This document shows, in pieces, positions 9,462 to 18,151 of a DNA stretch of 64,000 bases. The DNA comes from Solirubrobacter phytolaccae (GTDB lineage Bacteria > Actinomycetota > Thermoleophilia > Solirubrobacterales > Solirubrobacteraceae), in NCBI RefSeq assembly GCF_027587195.1, contig NZ_JAPDDP010000019.1, positions 1 through 64,000 on the forward strand, read 5' to 3'. Position 1 is the first letter of the stretch. Every line of letters starts with the position of its first letter. The notes under the pieces are model-generated. The model ran no database searches and had not been told where the DNA came from. It saw nothing but the letters and a program-made list of their open reading frames with translations. The translations under genes were made by a program, and so were the position numbers.

Positions 9462-10320
9462 GCATCCGGTCGGGCCGGCTCGTCATCTCGGCCCACGACG
9501 TGCGGATGACGGTGTAGCCGAGGCCTTCGAGAACGGCCTGCTTGGCGCGGTCGTCGGCGCGGGCGAGCATCCCACCGTGGTGGCGCTCGGAGTCGGCCTC
9601 GAGGATCAGTTGCTTCTCTGGCCAGAGGAAGTCGGGGATGAGGTTGGTGCCTTCGATGGCGGGGTTGACGAGCGGCTTGGCGATCTCCGCGTCGTGGAGC
9701 AGCTGGAGGGCGAGGTTCTCGTTCTCGCTGCGCGTGGGCGCGGCCGTGGCGAGGACGGCGCGGAGCGTTTTCGCGCCGCGATGGCTCTGGGTGACGAGGT
9801 CGCCGAGCGTGACGAGCTTGAGGTTGAGCCCCTCGTTGACCGCGCGGCGCAGCGTGGCGAACGGCGCCACCGAGGAGAGGTGGATCACCGTCTGCGCCGG
9901 GGTCGTGACGGGGATGCCCTTGTGGACCGTGCGCTCGAAGGAAGCGGCGCGGAAGGTGTTGATGCCGTCGTGGCGTTTGACCGTTGGCGCAACCACGTCG
10001 GGGTAGCGGCCTTTGGGTTCGAGCAGCCCCCACAGAACCGCGGCCGCGTAGTGCGACAGCGCTGCGCTCGCGCTACACGCCTTAACCGCCGCGAGACACC
10101 ACGCGGTGAACGGAACGTTCGCGTGGCCCGTGGCGTAAACACCCCGATAAAGGGGGAACAGCACGCGGCTCCGAACGCGACCCGCGATTGCGTCGTCCGA
10201 CAGCCCGCAATCGTGCAGCTCGGCCGTGCTGATCACGCCGTACTGCCTCGCCGCGCGTTCTGCCACGCGAGCGTTCACGAACTCGGCTGAGGGACGAGTT
10301 CGTGAACGCTCGCGTGGCAT
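9439..10320 (-). CDS. AbiEi-like winged-helix plus DUF559 (VSR-like nuclease) protein
   Basis: A 293-aa protein if the ATG at 10320 is used. Residues 18-70 (RQYGVISTAELHDCGLSDDA and VLFPLYRGVYATGH) form the AbiEi-type antitoxin N-terminal winged helix. Residues 200-290 (IPDFLWPEKQLILEADSERHH, then VIRTSWAEM) match DUF559, related to the very-short-patch-repair nuclease fold. The architecture is common in actinobacteria; its role is unproven and may be defence or autoregulation. The first 20 codons lie inside a perfect 25-bp inverted repeat, and a GTG at 10278 is an alternative start. GC content drops here, which suggests transfer. There is no toxin partner next to it. Confidence 0.75.
   Translation of the reverse strand: MPRERSRTRPSAEFVNARVAERAARQYGVISTAELHDCGLSDDAIAGRVRSRVLFPLYRGVYATGHANVPFTAWCLAAVKACSASAALSHYAAAVLWGLLEPKGRYPDVVAPTVKRHDGINTFRAASFERTVHKGIPVTTPAQTVIHLSSVAPFATLRRAVNEGLNLKLVTLGDLVTQSHRGAKTLRAVLATAAPTRSENENLALQLLHDAEIAKPLVNPAIEGTNLIPDFLWPEKQLILEADSERHHGGMLARADDRAKQAVLEGLGYTVIRTSWAEMTSRPDRMLSRVRAA
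10261..10319. repeat. Perfect 25-bp inverted repeat over the 5' end of the AbiEi/DUF559 gene
   Basis: The left arm at 10261-10285 and the right arm at 10295-10319 are exact reverse complements, separated by a 9-nt loop (10286-10294). In RNA from the minus strand this would form a 25-bp hairpin holding the first ATG (10320) at its base and the alternative GTG (10278) inside an arm. It could block translation, act as an operator, or mark a recent inverted duplication. Confidence 0.85.
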
Positions 10321-10526
10321 GGGGCGGATCGTCGCCCAGGAGCGTGTTGCGGATCTACACGTGAATGTGCCGAAAGTGTGCCAATCGCCGGCTCGTCACC
10401 CAGCTGACTCAAGTGGTCGGGGCGGTCCGCCGATACAGGGGGTGTCAGACAGCGACGGCAACCAGAGGGCTGAGACCTCGTAACACGACGTCCCCCGACC
10501 ATTATTCGCCTGAACTTCTGATGGCC
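10321..10526. other. Intergenic stretch without a recognised gene
   Basis: About 200 bp of somewhat lower GC content between the AbiEi/DUF559 gene and the ligase terminator. No open frame with family signal, tRNA or convincing riboswitch is seen. It should carry the promoter of the AbiEi/DUF559 gene, reading leftward. Confidence 0.5.
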
Positions 10527-10552
10527 GAAACCCGCCTCCCGAGGCGGGTTTC
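10527..10552. terminator. Intrinsic terminator-like hairpin
   Basis: An 11-bp perfect stem (GAAACCCGCCT / AGGCGGGTTTC) with a 4-nt loop lies 6 bp beyond the ligase stop. The stem ends in three T residues on either strand, so it can work in both directions, though no long T-run follows. Confidence 0.7.
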
Positions 10553-10557
10553 CGCGT

Positions 10558-11481
10558 TTAAGGGGCGTCCTCGCGGATGACCTTGCGCGGGTCCTTGTCG
10601 ATGCGCTGGCCGAGGTAGCGGGGATGGCGGAGCCGGCCGTCGTTCGTCCACTCGGCGAAGCCGACCTGGGCGACCAACTCGGGCGAGACCCAGGTGACGT
10701 CGCGGAAGCGCGGTGCGTCGTAGAACGGGGCGTCGTCGCACGCCAGGGGACGCAGCAGCGCCGCCAGGCGGGACAGTTCCGCGCGGTCGAAGCCCGTGCC
10801 GACCTTGCCCGCGTAGTGCAGGCGGCCGTCGGGTTCGTAGACGCCGACGAGCAGCGCGCCGAACTCCGTCCGTGAGCCCTTGGGCGGCGTGAAGCCGCCG
10901 ACGACGAGCTCCTGGCCGTGCTCGCACTTGAACTTGAGCCAGTCCTTGGAGCGCTTGTCGGTGTAGAGGGAGTTCGCGCGCTTGGCGATCACGCCCTCCC
11001 AGCCGCTCGAGCACGCCTCGGCGAACATGGCCTCGCCCGCCTCGTTGCGGTACTCGGTCAGCCGCAGCGGGTCGTCCCAGCTCAAGGCCTCCCGGAGCAC
11101 GCCCTTGCGCTCGCGCAGCGGCACCGACCGCACGTCGTGCCCGTCCAGCCAGAGCACGTCGAACACGTAGTAGAAGAACGGCCCCGCCCGGTCCTGGAAC
11201 TTGCCGGAGGCGGACACGATCTCGCCGTCCACGGCGAACCGCGCCCGCGACTGCCCGTCGAGCGCGTCGGCGATCAACGGGTAGCGATCCCGAAGCGACA
11301 GATCGTTGCGCGAGAGCATCCGGACGGCACCGCCGTCACGGATCGCCACGCAGCGGATGCCGTCCAGCTTGCGCTCGAAGATCCAGTCGGGGTCGGAGAA
11401 GCGCGCATCCGTCAACACGGCCTTCATCGCCGCCGCGCGCACAGGTGCGGGCGTCAGGCGCGCTTCTTGATCAGCAGCCAC
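10558..11481 (-). CDS. ligD: ATP-dependent DNA ligase, LigD ligase-domain type
   Basis: A 307-aa ligase. Motif I is FERKLDGIR with the adenylated lysine at residue 38. Motif III is YYVFDVLWLDG near residue 108, motif IV is WEGVIAKR near residue 160, and motif V is KDWLKFKC near residue 180. A C-terminal OB fold follows (VVGGFTPPKG). It matches the LIG domain of LigD, which seals ends in non-homologous end joining with Ku. It overlaps the end of the phosphoesterase gene by 28 bp; an internal ATG at 11427 would avoid the overlap but trims the conserved N-terminus. No Ku or polymerase domain is present in the window. Confidence 0.88.
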   Translation of the reverse strand: MAADQEARLTPAPVRAAAMKAVLTDARFSDPDWIFERKLDGIRCVAIRDGGAVRMLSRNDLSLRDRYPLIADALDGQSRARFAVDGEIVSASGKFQDRAGPFFYYVFDVLWLDGHDVRSVPLRERKGVLREALSWDDPLRLTEYRNEAGEAMFAEACSSGWEGVIAKRANSLYTDKRSKDWLKFKCEHGQELVVGGFTPPKGSRTEFGALLVGVYEPDGRLHYAGKVGTGFDRAELSRLAALLRPLACDDAPFYDAPRFRDVTWVSPELVAQVGFAEWTNDGRLRHPRYLGQRIDKDPRKVIREDAP

Positions 11482-11819
11482 TGCGGCTTCTCCCCATCGG
11501 AAGTCCGATGCAACGTCCAGTCGCCCTGCAGGCGCTCACCGTCCAGGGTGAACGAGGCGTGCCCGTTGTCCAACGCCGCCGCGAACGAGCCGTCCGTCAG
11601 CGACGCGTACGTCCCGCGATCCCAGATCTCGACGTTCGGCCCCTCGTAGTCGCCGTGCGCCAGCGAGTGGTCGGGAACCTGCACGGCGAGCCGTTTCTCG
11701 GCCGGGTCCTCCGAGGGACCTTTGGGTACCGCCCAGGACCGCAGCACGCCGTCGACCTCCAGCCGGAAGTCGTAGTGCAGCGACCGCGCTTGGTGAAGCT
11801 GGATGACGTACCGAGGCAC
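11454..11819 (-). CDS. LigD 3'-phosphoesterase domain protein
   Basis: A 121-aa stand-alone phosphoesterase. HYDFRLEVDGVLRSWAVPKG near residue 15 and the HSLAHGDYEG segment near residue 51 carry the His/Asp residues of the LigD PE domain, which trims 3'-phosphate or ribonucleotide ends before sealing. The GTG at 11819 directly precedes the conserved start (PRYVIQLHQARS). It lies upstream of and overlaps the ligase gene, so the two domains of a normally fused LigD are made as coupled separate proteins. Confidence 0.85.
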   Translation of the reverse strand: MPRYVIQLHQARSLHYDFRLEVDGVLRSWAVPKGPSEDPAEKRLAVQVPDHSLAHGDYEGPNVEIWDRGTYASLTDGSFAAALDNGHASFTLDGERLQGDWTLHRTSDGEKPQWLLIKKRA

Positions 11820-11829
11820 GCCCTCCGTT

Positions 11830-13884
11830 CTACACCACGGTGAAGCGGCCCACGAGCGCGTCGAGGTCGGCCGCCGTGCGCGAGAGCCCCGCGGCGGACG
11901 CCGCGATCTCCTGCGCGGAGGCGCCGGTCTCGTGCGTGGACGCGCTGACCTGCTCGGCCGAAGCCGAAGACGACTCGGCCACCGAGGCGACATCGTCGAC
12001 CTCGCGCTCGGCCCTCGCCGCCTCGGCCGCGATCTGCTCGACGGCCACGGTGATCTCGGCCACGCGCGCGGTCATCTCCTCGACCGTCACGCCGATCGCC
12101 TCGAACGCCGACCGCGTGGTCGCGACCGTCGCCACGCCCGCCTCGGTCTCACGCCGGCTCTCGGCGACGACCTCGACGACGTGCACGGTCTCGGTCTGGA
12201 TCTCGCCCACCAGGACGGAGATCTGGCGCGCCGCGCCCTGCGACTCCTCGGCGAGCTTGCGCACCTCCTCGGCCACGACCGCGAACCCCCGCCCGGCCTC
12301 GCCGGCCCGCGCCGCCTCGATCGCCGCGTTCAGCGCCAGCAGGTTGGTCTGCTCGGCGATCGCGGTGATCGTGTCGACGATGCCGCCGATCCGCGTCGAG
12401 CGCTCCGACAGCTCCTCGATCGCCTCGCCCACCGCGCTGGAAGAGGCGGCGATGCGGGTGATCGAGTCGCTCGCGTGCTCGGCGGTCGCGGCGCCGTCGC
12501 CGGCCGCCACGCGCACGCTCTCCGCGGCCTCGGAAGTCGCCCGCGCCGTCAGAGCGGAAGCCTCGGCCGCGCGGGCCGCTTCCTGCACCGCGGAGCGGGT
12601 GGACTCGACGAGCCGCACCTGGCGCTCGGCGCCCTGGGCCACGTCGTTGACGGCCGCCGCGATGTCGCCGACCGCGCGGCCGGTCTCCTGCGAGGACGCT
12701 GCCATCTGCTGCGACGCGGCGGAGACGGAGCCCGCGTTGGAGGACACCGTCCCGATCAGCTCGGCCAGCGAGGCGCGCATCGCGTTGTAGGCGTCGATCG
12801 AGCCGACCGTGCGCTCGCGGATCGTGTTGACGGCCACGGCGACCTGGCCGAGCTCGTCGCGCGAGATGTCGGTGATCGGCTGCGTCACCGGCGTGACCTC
12901 GACCGTGAGATCCCCCTCGGACATGCGCCGCAGCGCCGCGCCGAGGTCGGTCACGCAGTTGTCGCGCAGCGAGCTCAGGCGCTCGGAGATCTCGCGCACG
13001 CCACGCCGCGTGGAGAGGAAGAACCCGACGAACAGGAACACCGCCACCAACGCGCCGATGACGACCAGCAGCGCGATCTTCAGCCGCGCCGCCGAGAACT
13101 TCTCGGCGCGGGTGACGAGCAGCGCGTCCAGCGCGGGCGCGGCGGCCTGCTCGAGCGCACGCACGTCGCGCCCGGCGGCGAGCTTGCCGAGCGCCGGCTC
13201 GAGGTTCGCGTCGGCGGTCTCCTCGAACGAGGTCTTGAGCCCGGCGCGCATCGCCGCGATCGTCCCCGCGAGCGAGCTCTCGGCGGCCGCGAGCGCGATC
13301 CGGTCGTCCATCGTCTCCGCGACGACCTGCAGGTCGTTCACGCGCCCCGTGCCGTCGGCGATCGCCGGCAGCTTCGTGATCAGCGCGTCCATCACGTAGT
13401 AGGAGTCCAGGTCGGGATCGAGGATGAGCTTTGAGCCGTCGCCGGTCTTGATGACGAGGCCGAGCGTCGCCGACACCGCGTCCTCGTAGGCCGCGTAGGC
13501 CTCTTTGCCCGGCTTGGGCTTGGACCCGATCGCCGCGAGCACGGCCGTGCGGGTCTCTTGCCAGGTCCCGTCGACGCCGATCACGGCGCCGTCCGCGCGG
13601 TCCACCGCGGCGATCGCGGCCTCGACCGCCTTCGTGTCGACCGCGTCACCGCGGACGGCGGCCGAGCGCGCCGCGACGACGTCCAGCACGAGCTGGTTCG
13701 CGGGGATCACGAACGCCACGCCCGCCCGTTCGCTCTCGGCGAACGCGATCGTCTCGCCCTGCACGTTCCAGTACGCGTGAAGCGCGAACGCCGCGGGTGC
13801 CAGCAGCACCAACCCGACGAGGAGGAACTTGCGGGCATACGTCAGACGCGCCATGAGGGCGGCCACGGCGTTGAACGGGTTCAT
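11830..13884 (-). CDS. Methyl-accepting chemotaxis protein
   Basis: A 684-aa transducer with membrane helices at about residues 19-38 and 272-292 flanking a periplasmic-side helical sensor of about 230 residues. A HAMP region follows, then a cytoplasmic signalling domain. The kinase-contact hairpin tip [20 protein letters not shown] near residue 530 is nearly invariant in the family. The ligand is unknown. No che genes are present in the window, so it must signal to a distant array. ATG 13884 gives a short basic start before the first helix. Confidence 0.92.
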   Translation of the reverse strand: MNPFNAVAALMARLTYARKFLLVGLVLLAPAAFALHAYWNVQGETIAFAESERAGVAFVIPANQLVLDVVAARSAAVRGDAVDTKAVEAAIAAVDRADGAVIGVDGTWQETRTAVLAAIGSKPKPGKEAYAAYEDAVSATLGLVIKTGDGSKLILDPDLDSYYVMDALITKLPAIADGTGRVNDLQVVAETMDDRIALAAAESSLAGTIAAMRAGLKTSFEETADANLEPALGKLAAGRDVRALEQAAAPALDALLVTRAEKFSAARLKIALLVVIGALVAVFLFVGFFLSTRRGVREISERLSSLRDNCVTDLGAALRRMSEGDLTVEVTPVTQPITDISRDELGQVAVAVNTIRERTVGSIDAYNAMRASLAELIGTVSSNAGSVSAASQQMAASSQETGRAVGDIAAAVNDVAQGAERQVRLVESTRSAVQEAARAAEASALTARATSEAAESVRVAAGDGAATAEHASDSITRIAASSSAVGEAIEELSERSTRIGGIVDTITAIAEQTNLLALNAAIEAARAGEAGRGFAVVAEEVRKLAEESQGAARQISVLVGEIQTETVHVVEVVAESRRETEAGVATVATTRSAFEAIGVTVEEMTARVAEITVAVEQIAAEAARAEREVDDVASVAESSSASAEQVSASTHETGASAQEIAASAAGLSRTAADLDALVGRFTVV

Positions 13885-13913
13885 GGTGCCCCCGGTAGTC
13901 GACCGGAGAAGAC

Positions 13914-14453
13914 CTACTCAGTAGAAGGACTGGACGAAGGTATGACCTTCAGCCCGTCGATTAACACCCGCAGCATCCGTCGCGCGCGCTCGCCGTCGGT
14001 GACCTTCCACACCGCCCCGATCATGCCCCGGACATCGTCGGCGTCCACATCGGCGCGGATCGTCCCGGCCTTTACGCCTGCACCGACGAGCAGCTCGATC
14101 GCGCCCGGGATCTTGCCGACCGTGGCCTCGCGCATGTCGGCGGTGAGCACGTCGGCCATCCCGCGCTTGGTCGCCGTGTAGTCGACGAAGCGGTCCATCC
14201 AGCGGGCGAGCGCCTCGTCGGGCGGGAAGGACGCGAGCAGCTCGTCCGCGGCGGCGCGCAGGTCGTCGACCTCGGCGGCGTAGGCGGCGGCCACGAGATC
14301 CTCGCGCGTGGGAAAGTGGCGATAGAGCGTGCCGATCCCGACGCCCGCCCGCTTGGCCACGGCCTCGAGCGAGGCGCCGGACCCGCGCAGGGCGAACTCC
14401 TCCGCGGCGGCGGAGAGCAACTTCTCGCGATTTCGGGCGGCGTCGGCGCGCAT
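13914..14453 (-). CDS. TetR family repressor
   Basis: A 179-aa regulator. The N-terminal helix-turn-helix spans residues 8-55 ([20 protein letters not shown], then [11 protein letters not shown]). The C-terminal part is a helical ligand-binding domain. The start at ATG 14453 places the conserved [14 protein letters not shown] at residue 8, as usual; the frame is open for 16 more codons into the operator region. It is divergent from the SDR gene, with two matching operators between them, so it most likely represses both. Confidence 0.88.
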   Translation of the reverse strand: MRADAARNREKLLSAAAEEFALRGSGASLEAVAKRAGVGIGTLYRHFPTREDLVAAAYAAEVDDLRAAADELLASFPPDEALARWMDRFVDYTATKRGMADVLTADMREATVGKIPGAIELLVGAGVKAGTIRADVDADDVRGMIGAVWKVTDGERARRMLRVLIDGLKVIPSSSPSTE

Positions 14454-14460
14454 GATGGGG

Positions 14461-14520
14461 TTGGAAGCGGAGGCAGCCTCCGCTAAGCTGCAGGCATGCA
14501 ACCGGAGGTGTCCTCCGGTT
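14461..14520 (+). promoter_or_regulatory. SDR promoter with two TetR operators
   Basis: A TTGGAA -35 box (14461-14466) and TAAGCT -10 box (14484-14489) are 17 bp apart. Operator 1 (arms 14466-14474 and 14476-14484) sits in the spacer. Operator 2 (arms 14500-14508 and 14512-14520) lies just past the expected start point. Both are perfect 9-bp-arm dyads sharing the core CGGAGG-N3-CCTCCG, with centres 35 bp apart. An AGGAGG Shine-Dalgarno sequence at 14529-14534 precedes the ATG at 14544. Confidence 0.75.
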
Positions 14521-14543
14521 CACAGTTTAGGAGGCACACGCAC

Positions 14544-15383
14544 ATGTCGAAGGTCTGGTTCATCACCGGCACGTCGAAGGGCTTCGGCCGCATCTGGGCC
14601 GAGGCCGCCCTCGAGCGCGGCGACCGCGTGGTCGCCACCGCGCGCAACGCGGCCACGCTCGCCGACCTCGTCGAGCGCTACGGCGACAACGCCCTCGCGC
14701 TGCAGCTCGACGTCACCGACAAGCCCGCCGTCGAAGCGGCGGTCGCCAAGGCGCACGAGCACTTCGGGCGGCTCGACGTCGTCGTCAACAACGCGGGCTA
14801 CGGCCTGTTCGGGATGGTCGAGGAGGTCTCCGAGGAGCAGGCCCGCGCGCAGCTGGAGACCAACCTGTTCGGCGCCCTCTGGGTGACGCAGGCGGCGCTC
14901 CCGTTCCTGCGCGCGCAGGGCTCCGGCCACATCCTCCAGGTGTCCTCGATCGGCGGCGTGAACGCGTTCCCGATCGTCGGCCTCTACCACGCGTCCAAGT
15001 GGGGGCTCGAAGGCTTCAGCCAGTCGCTCGCGCAGGAGGTCGCGGCGTTCGGGATCAAGGTCACGCTCGTCGAGCCGACCGGCTTCTCGACCGACTGGAA
15101 CGGCCCGTCGGCCGTCACCGCCGAGCCGCTGGAGGCCTACGCGGAGCTGCGCGAGCAGTTCGCCGCGGCACGCGCCGCTCGGCTCGGCGTTCGCGGCAAC
15201 CCGGAGGCGACCGGCCCCGCGATCCTCAAGCTCGTCGACGCCGATGAGCCGCCGCTGCGCCTGTTCCTGGGCGCCGGCACGCTGGACATGATCAAGGCCG
15301 AGTACGCGAAGCGGATCGCCGAGTGGGAGCAGTGGGACGACGTCGCAGTCGCCGCGCACGGCATCGTGGAGGAGGTGGCGTAG
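14544..15383 (+). CDS. Short-chain dehydrogenase/reductase
   Basis: A 279-aa classical SDR: cofactor loop TGTSKGFGR at residues 8-16, NNAGYG near residue 81, catalytic Ser in QVSSIGG near residue 135, and YHASK near residue 150. The first glycine loop plus VVATARN fits NADP(H). The ATG at 14544 follows a strong AGGAGG. The substrate is unknown. It is repressed in all likelihood by the divergent TetR and is followed directly by a second SDR. It closely resembles the SDR at 30164-30982, also paired with a TetR gene. Confidence 0.9.
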   Translation: MSKVWFITGTSKGFGRIWAEAALERGDRVVATARNAATLADLVERYGDNALALQLDVTDKPAVEAAVAKAHEHFGRLDVVVNNAGYGLFGMVEEVSEEQARAQLETNLFGALWVTQAALPFLRAQGSGHILQVSSIGGVNAFPIVGLYHASKWGLEGFSQSLAQEVAAFGIKVTLVEPTGFSTDWNGPSAVTAEPLEAYAELREQFAAARAARLGVRGNPEATGPAILKLVDADEPPLRLFLGAGTLDMIKAEYAKRIAEWEQWDDVAVAAHGIVEEVA

Positions 15384-16283
15384 GTGGGGTTCAACTTCCA
15401 CTCCACGGCGCAGGACGTCGTCGCCGGCCTCGACCTGACCGGCCAGCGCGTGATCGTCACCGGCGGCGCGTCGGGGATCGGCATCCCGACCTCCCGCGCG
15501 CTCGCGGGTGCGGGCGCGCAGGTCACGCTGGCGGTGCGCAACCCGGCCGCGGCGCAGGCGCTCGCCGCGGAGATCGGCGCGGACGTGCGGCAGCTCGACC
15601 TCGCGGACCTCACCTCCGTGGACGCGTTCACGCGTGCCTGGGACGGCCCGCTGCACATCCTCGTCAACAACGCGGGGATCATGGCCACGCCGGAGCTCGA
15701 GCTGAGCCCCGAGGGCTTCGAGCTGCAGTTCGCGACCAACCACCTCGGCCACTTCGCGCTCACGGTCGGCCTGCACGGTGCGCTCGCGGCCGAGGGCGCC
15801 CGCGTGGTCAGCGTCTCCTCGCGCGCGCACCTGCGCTCGCCCGTGGTCTTCGACGACGTCAACTTCGCCTTCCGCGACTACGACCCGTTCGCGGCCTACG
15901 GGCAGTCCAAGACAGCGAACGTGCTGTTCGCGGTCGGCGCGACCGAGCGCTGGGCGCGCGACGGCATCTACGCCAACGCGTTGATGCCGGGCGGGATCGC
16001 CACCAACCTGCAGCGCCACATGCCGCCGGGCTACCTGGACCGCGTGCGGGACACCGGCTTCGCGCTCAAGTCGCCGGAGCAGGGCGCGGCGACGTCGGTC
16101 TACGTCGCCACCTCACCCGACCTGGAGGGCATTGGCGGCCGCTACTACGAGGACGTCGCCGAGGCCTACGTGGTCGACCGGCGCGAAGAGCTGGGCGTCG
16201 CCCGCTACGCGCTGGACCCCGACAACGCCGACCGCCTGTGGGCGCTCTCGGAGGCAGCGGTCAAGCGCCAGGTCGAGGTGTGA
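15384..16283 (+). CDS. Short-chain dehydrogenase, retinol-dehydrogenase-like
   Basis: A 299-aa SDR of the extended-substrate type: VIVTGGASGIG near residue 24, VNNAGIM near residue 95, SVSSRAH near residue 142, and YGQSK with catalytic Tyr/Lys near residue 172. The long C-terminus (GGRYYEDVAEAYVVDRRE) is shared with retinol-dehydrogenase-like actinobacterial SDRs. The GTG at 15384 abuts the previous stop codon, so it is in the same TetR-controlled operon. The substrate is unknown. Confidence 0.88.
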   Translation: MGFNFHSTAQDVVAGLDLTGQRVIVTGGASGIGIPTSRALAGAGAQVTLAVRNPAAAQALAAEIGADVRQLDLADLTSVDAFTRAWDGPLHILVNNAGIMATPELELSPEGFELQFATNHLGHFALTVGLHGALAAEGARVVSVSSRAHLRSPVVFDDVNFAFRDYDPFAAYGQSKTANVLFAVGATERWARDGIYANALMPGGIATNLQRHMPPGYLDRVRDTGFALKSPEQGAATSVYVATSPDLEGIGGRYYEDVAEAYVVDRREELGVARYALDPDNADRLWALSEAAVKRQVEV

Positions 16284-16293
16284 ACCACCTCAC

Positions 16294-16329
16294 CCCGCCG
16301 AGCGATGGTCGAATTCCACGCTCGGCGGG
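16294..16329 (+). terminator. Hairpin after the SDR operon
   Basis: An 11-bp perfect stem (CCCGCCGAGCG at 16294-16304, CGCTCGGCGGG at 16319-16329) with a 14-nt loop lies 10 bp after the SDR stop and faces the convergent end of the next gene. No T-run follows, so it is terminator-like rather than proven. Confidence 0.55.
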
Positions 16330-16363
16330 CACACTTGACGTATGACCTGCATCGTGAAGCTGA

Positions 16364-18055
16364 TCATGGACGCGCTTTTCGGGCGCGAAGAGCAGATCGC
16401 CTACGTGACCGTGACGACGCGCTGAGCGCCTCGTCCTGCGTCCGTAGCCGCTCCTCCATCGCGCGCTCCAGCGCGACGCGGAGCTCCGGGCGCGCGGCCA
16501 GCACCGGCTCGTACTGCTGCCGGCCGACCTCGTAGACGAGCGCACCGTCCAGCGCCCGCACGGTCGCGGATCGGGGTGCGCCCGTGAGCAGTGACATCTC
16601 GCCGAGCACGCTGCCCTGAGGGCGGGTGCCGAGGGCGACCTCCGTGCCGTCGTCGCGGCGCAAGAACACCTCGACGGTGCCCTCGACGACCACGAACAGC
16701 GAGTCGCCCTCCTGGCCCTGGACGATGATCCGCTCGGCCGGACCGATCGTGAGCGGCCGGGCGGTGCGCGCGAGCGCGTCCAGCTCCTCGGGCTTCAGCA
16801 GCGAGAACACCGGCGTGCCGGCCAGCGCGGCCGCGACGTCGCCGAGCGGCGGCGTGTAGTCGGGCGGCAGGTCCTCGCCGACTTCCAGCGGCCGCGCCGG
16901 GTCGTAGCCGTCGCGCGCCTGCAGGAGCGCGACCCGCGTCGGCTGGTTCATGTGCGCTTCGAGCAGGCTCACCTGGCGCGGCACGGACTCGTCGCCCGCG
17001 TGGTCCATCAGCCCCTGCTCGCGCGCCCAGTCGGCGACGTGGTTCATCGACGCCCGGTACTGGTTGCAGGCGGAGGCGAACAGCCCGTCCTGGTCGCCGA
17101 GCAGGCGCGGGAGCGGCCCGGGGACGCGCAGCGCCCGTTTGAGCCCGAGGTGCCCGCGGCGGTGCCAGAGCACGACGCGGCGCAGCTCCGCGGGCAGCGA
17201 CTTGAGCTCGGGGAACGCGTCCGGCGTCTTGCACAGCACCGCCCGCTCGGCGTCGCGGAAGACGCGGTGCCAGGTCTCCTGCGCGTTGGTGGAGTTCGGG
17301 CCGGCGAGCGCGATCGCGTGCTTGAGGTCCTCGTGGTGGACGTGCAGGAACTCGAGCGTCGCCTTGCGCTTGGCGAGCAGGTTGCGGGAGCTGAGCGGCT
17401 GCGCGATCTTGCGCAGCGCCCACACGTCCTTCCAGCCGTCGACGTTGATCGTCAGGTCGTCCCAGGACTCGTAGGCGGCGCGCTCCTCGGGCGTCAGCAG
17501 GTCACCCAGATCGTCCTTGACCGCCTCGACGATCCCGAGCGCGGTCATCAGCTCCAGGTACAGCCCGACGCGCGTCAGCCACCCCGGGTCGGCGAGGTTC
17601 TGGCGCTTGTGCACGACGTCGCCGACCAGCGCCCGTGTGTACAGCTCGGCCTTGTGCGCGCCGATCAGCAGCACCGGGAACCACGGGTGCAGCGTGTGCG
17701 AGTGGCCGGGGGCCTGCCGCTGCGTGTCGGGCTTGACGACCCGCTCGACGATCCGCTCGTACAGCGACCCCATCTGCGCGAGGTCGAACACGTCGAGCCG
17801 CGTCTCGTCGACCGCCTCGCCGTTGCGGACCTGCACGAGCACCGTCTGCGAGAAGCGCTGCGCGAACCCGTAGTCGCCGGCGAAGTCCACGTCGGGGTCC
17901 AGCGCGAGCCCGAATGCGGCGCCGATCGGCTCGGGCGTGAACGACCGGCGCCGGATCGAGTGGCCGATCACGGTCGTGACCTCGAACGGCCCGTCGCCCT
18001 CGAGCTGCATCAGCAGCAGGCAGCGGTTGCCGGGCCCGGCGTTGACGAACGCCAT
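16364..18055 (-). CDS. Large protein with C-terminal cyclic-nucleotide-binding domain
   Basis: A 563-aa protein. Residues about 415-535 form a Crp-type cNMP-binding domain (PLTIGPAERIIVQGQEGDSL, then GSVLGEMSLLTGAPRSATVR). There is no DNA-binding helix-turn-helix. The first 400 residues match no family I know; they include WHRRGHLGLKRALRV near residue 295. Thirty-three further codons upstream are open, in frame with the ackA stop, and read like protein, but hold no ATG, GTG, TTG or CTG, so ATG 18055 is the first normal start. It lies last in the S4-pta-ackA operon and may link nucleotide signalling to acetate metabolism (inference). Confidence 0.75.
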   Translation of the reverse strand: MAFVNAGPGNRCLLLMQLEGDGPFEVTTVIGHSIRRRSFTPEPIGAAFGLALDPDVDFAGDYGFAQRFSQTVLVQVRNGEAVDETRLDVFDLAQMGSLYERIVERVVKPDTQRQAPGHSHTLHPWFPVLLIGAHKAELYTRALVGDVVHKRQNLADPGWLTRVGLYLELMTALGIVEAVKDDLGDLLTPEERAAYESWDDLTINVDGWKDVWALRKIAQPLSSRNLLAKRKATLEFLHVHHEDLKHAIALAGPNSTNAQETWHRVFRDAERAVLCKTPDAFPELKSLPAELRRVVLWHRRGHLGLKRALRVPGPLPRLLGDQDGLFASACNQYRASMNHVADWAREQGLMDHAGDESVPRQVSLLEAHMNQPTRVALLQARDGYDPARPLEVGEDLPPDYTPPLGDVAAALAGTPVFSLLKPEELDALARTARPLTIGPAERIIVQGQEGDSLFVVVEGTVEVFLRRDDGTEVALGTRPQGSVLGEMSLLTGAPRSATVRALDGALVYEVGRQQYEPVLAARPELRVALERAMEERLRTQDEALSASSRSRRRSALRARKARP

Positions 18056-18151
18056 CGGCTCGCTGGAGCCGAGGCCGGCGCTGCGCGCCTCGTCGGTCGG
18101 GCGCCGGCCGGGGACGAAGGGGATGATGCGAACGGAGGCGATGCTCCGAAG

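Noticed and set aside
10425-10485. A GGGCTGAGA-like string suggesting a TPP riboswitch
   Set aside because: The second conserved half (CTGATCTGG and TAATGCCAGCG region) is absent and no thiamin gene is near.
16342-16425. A 27-codon frame from ATG 16342 with a TTGACG just upstream
   Set aside because: The TTGACG is only a few bases before the ATG, so it cannot be its -35 box; there is no ribosome site, and the frame overlaps the end of the cNMP-binding gene.
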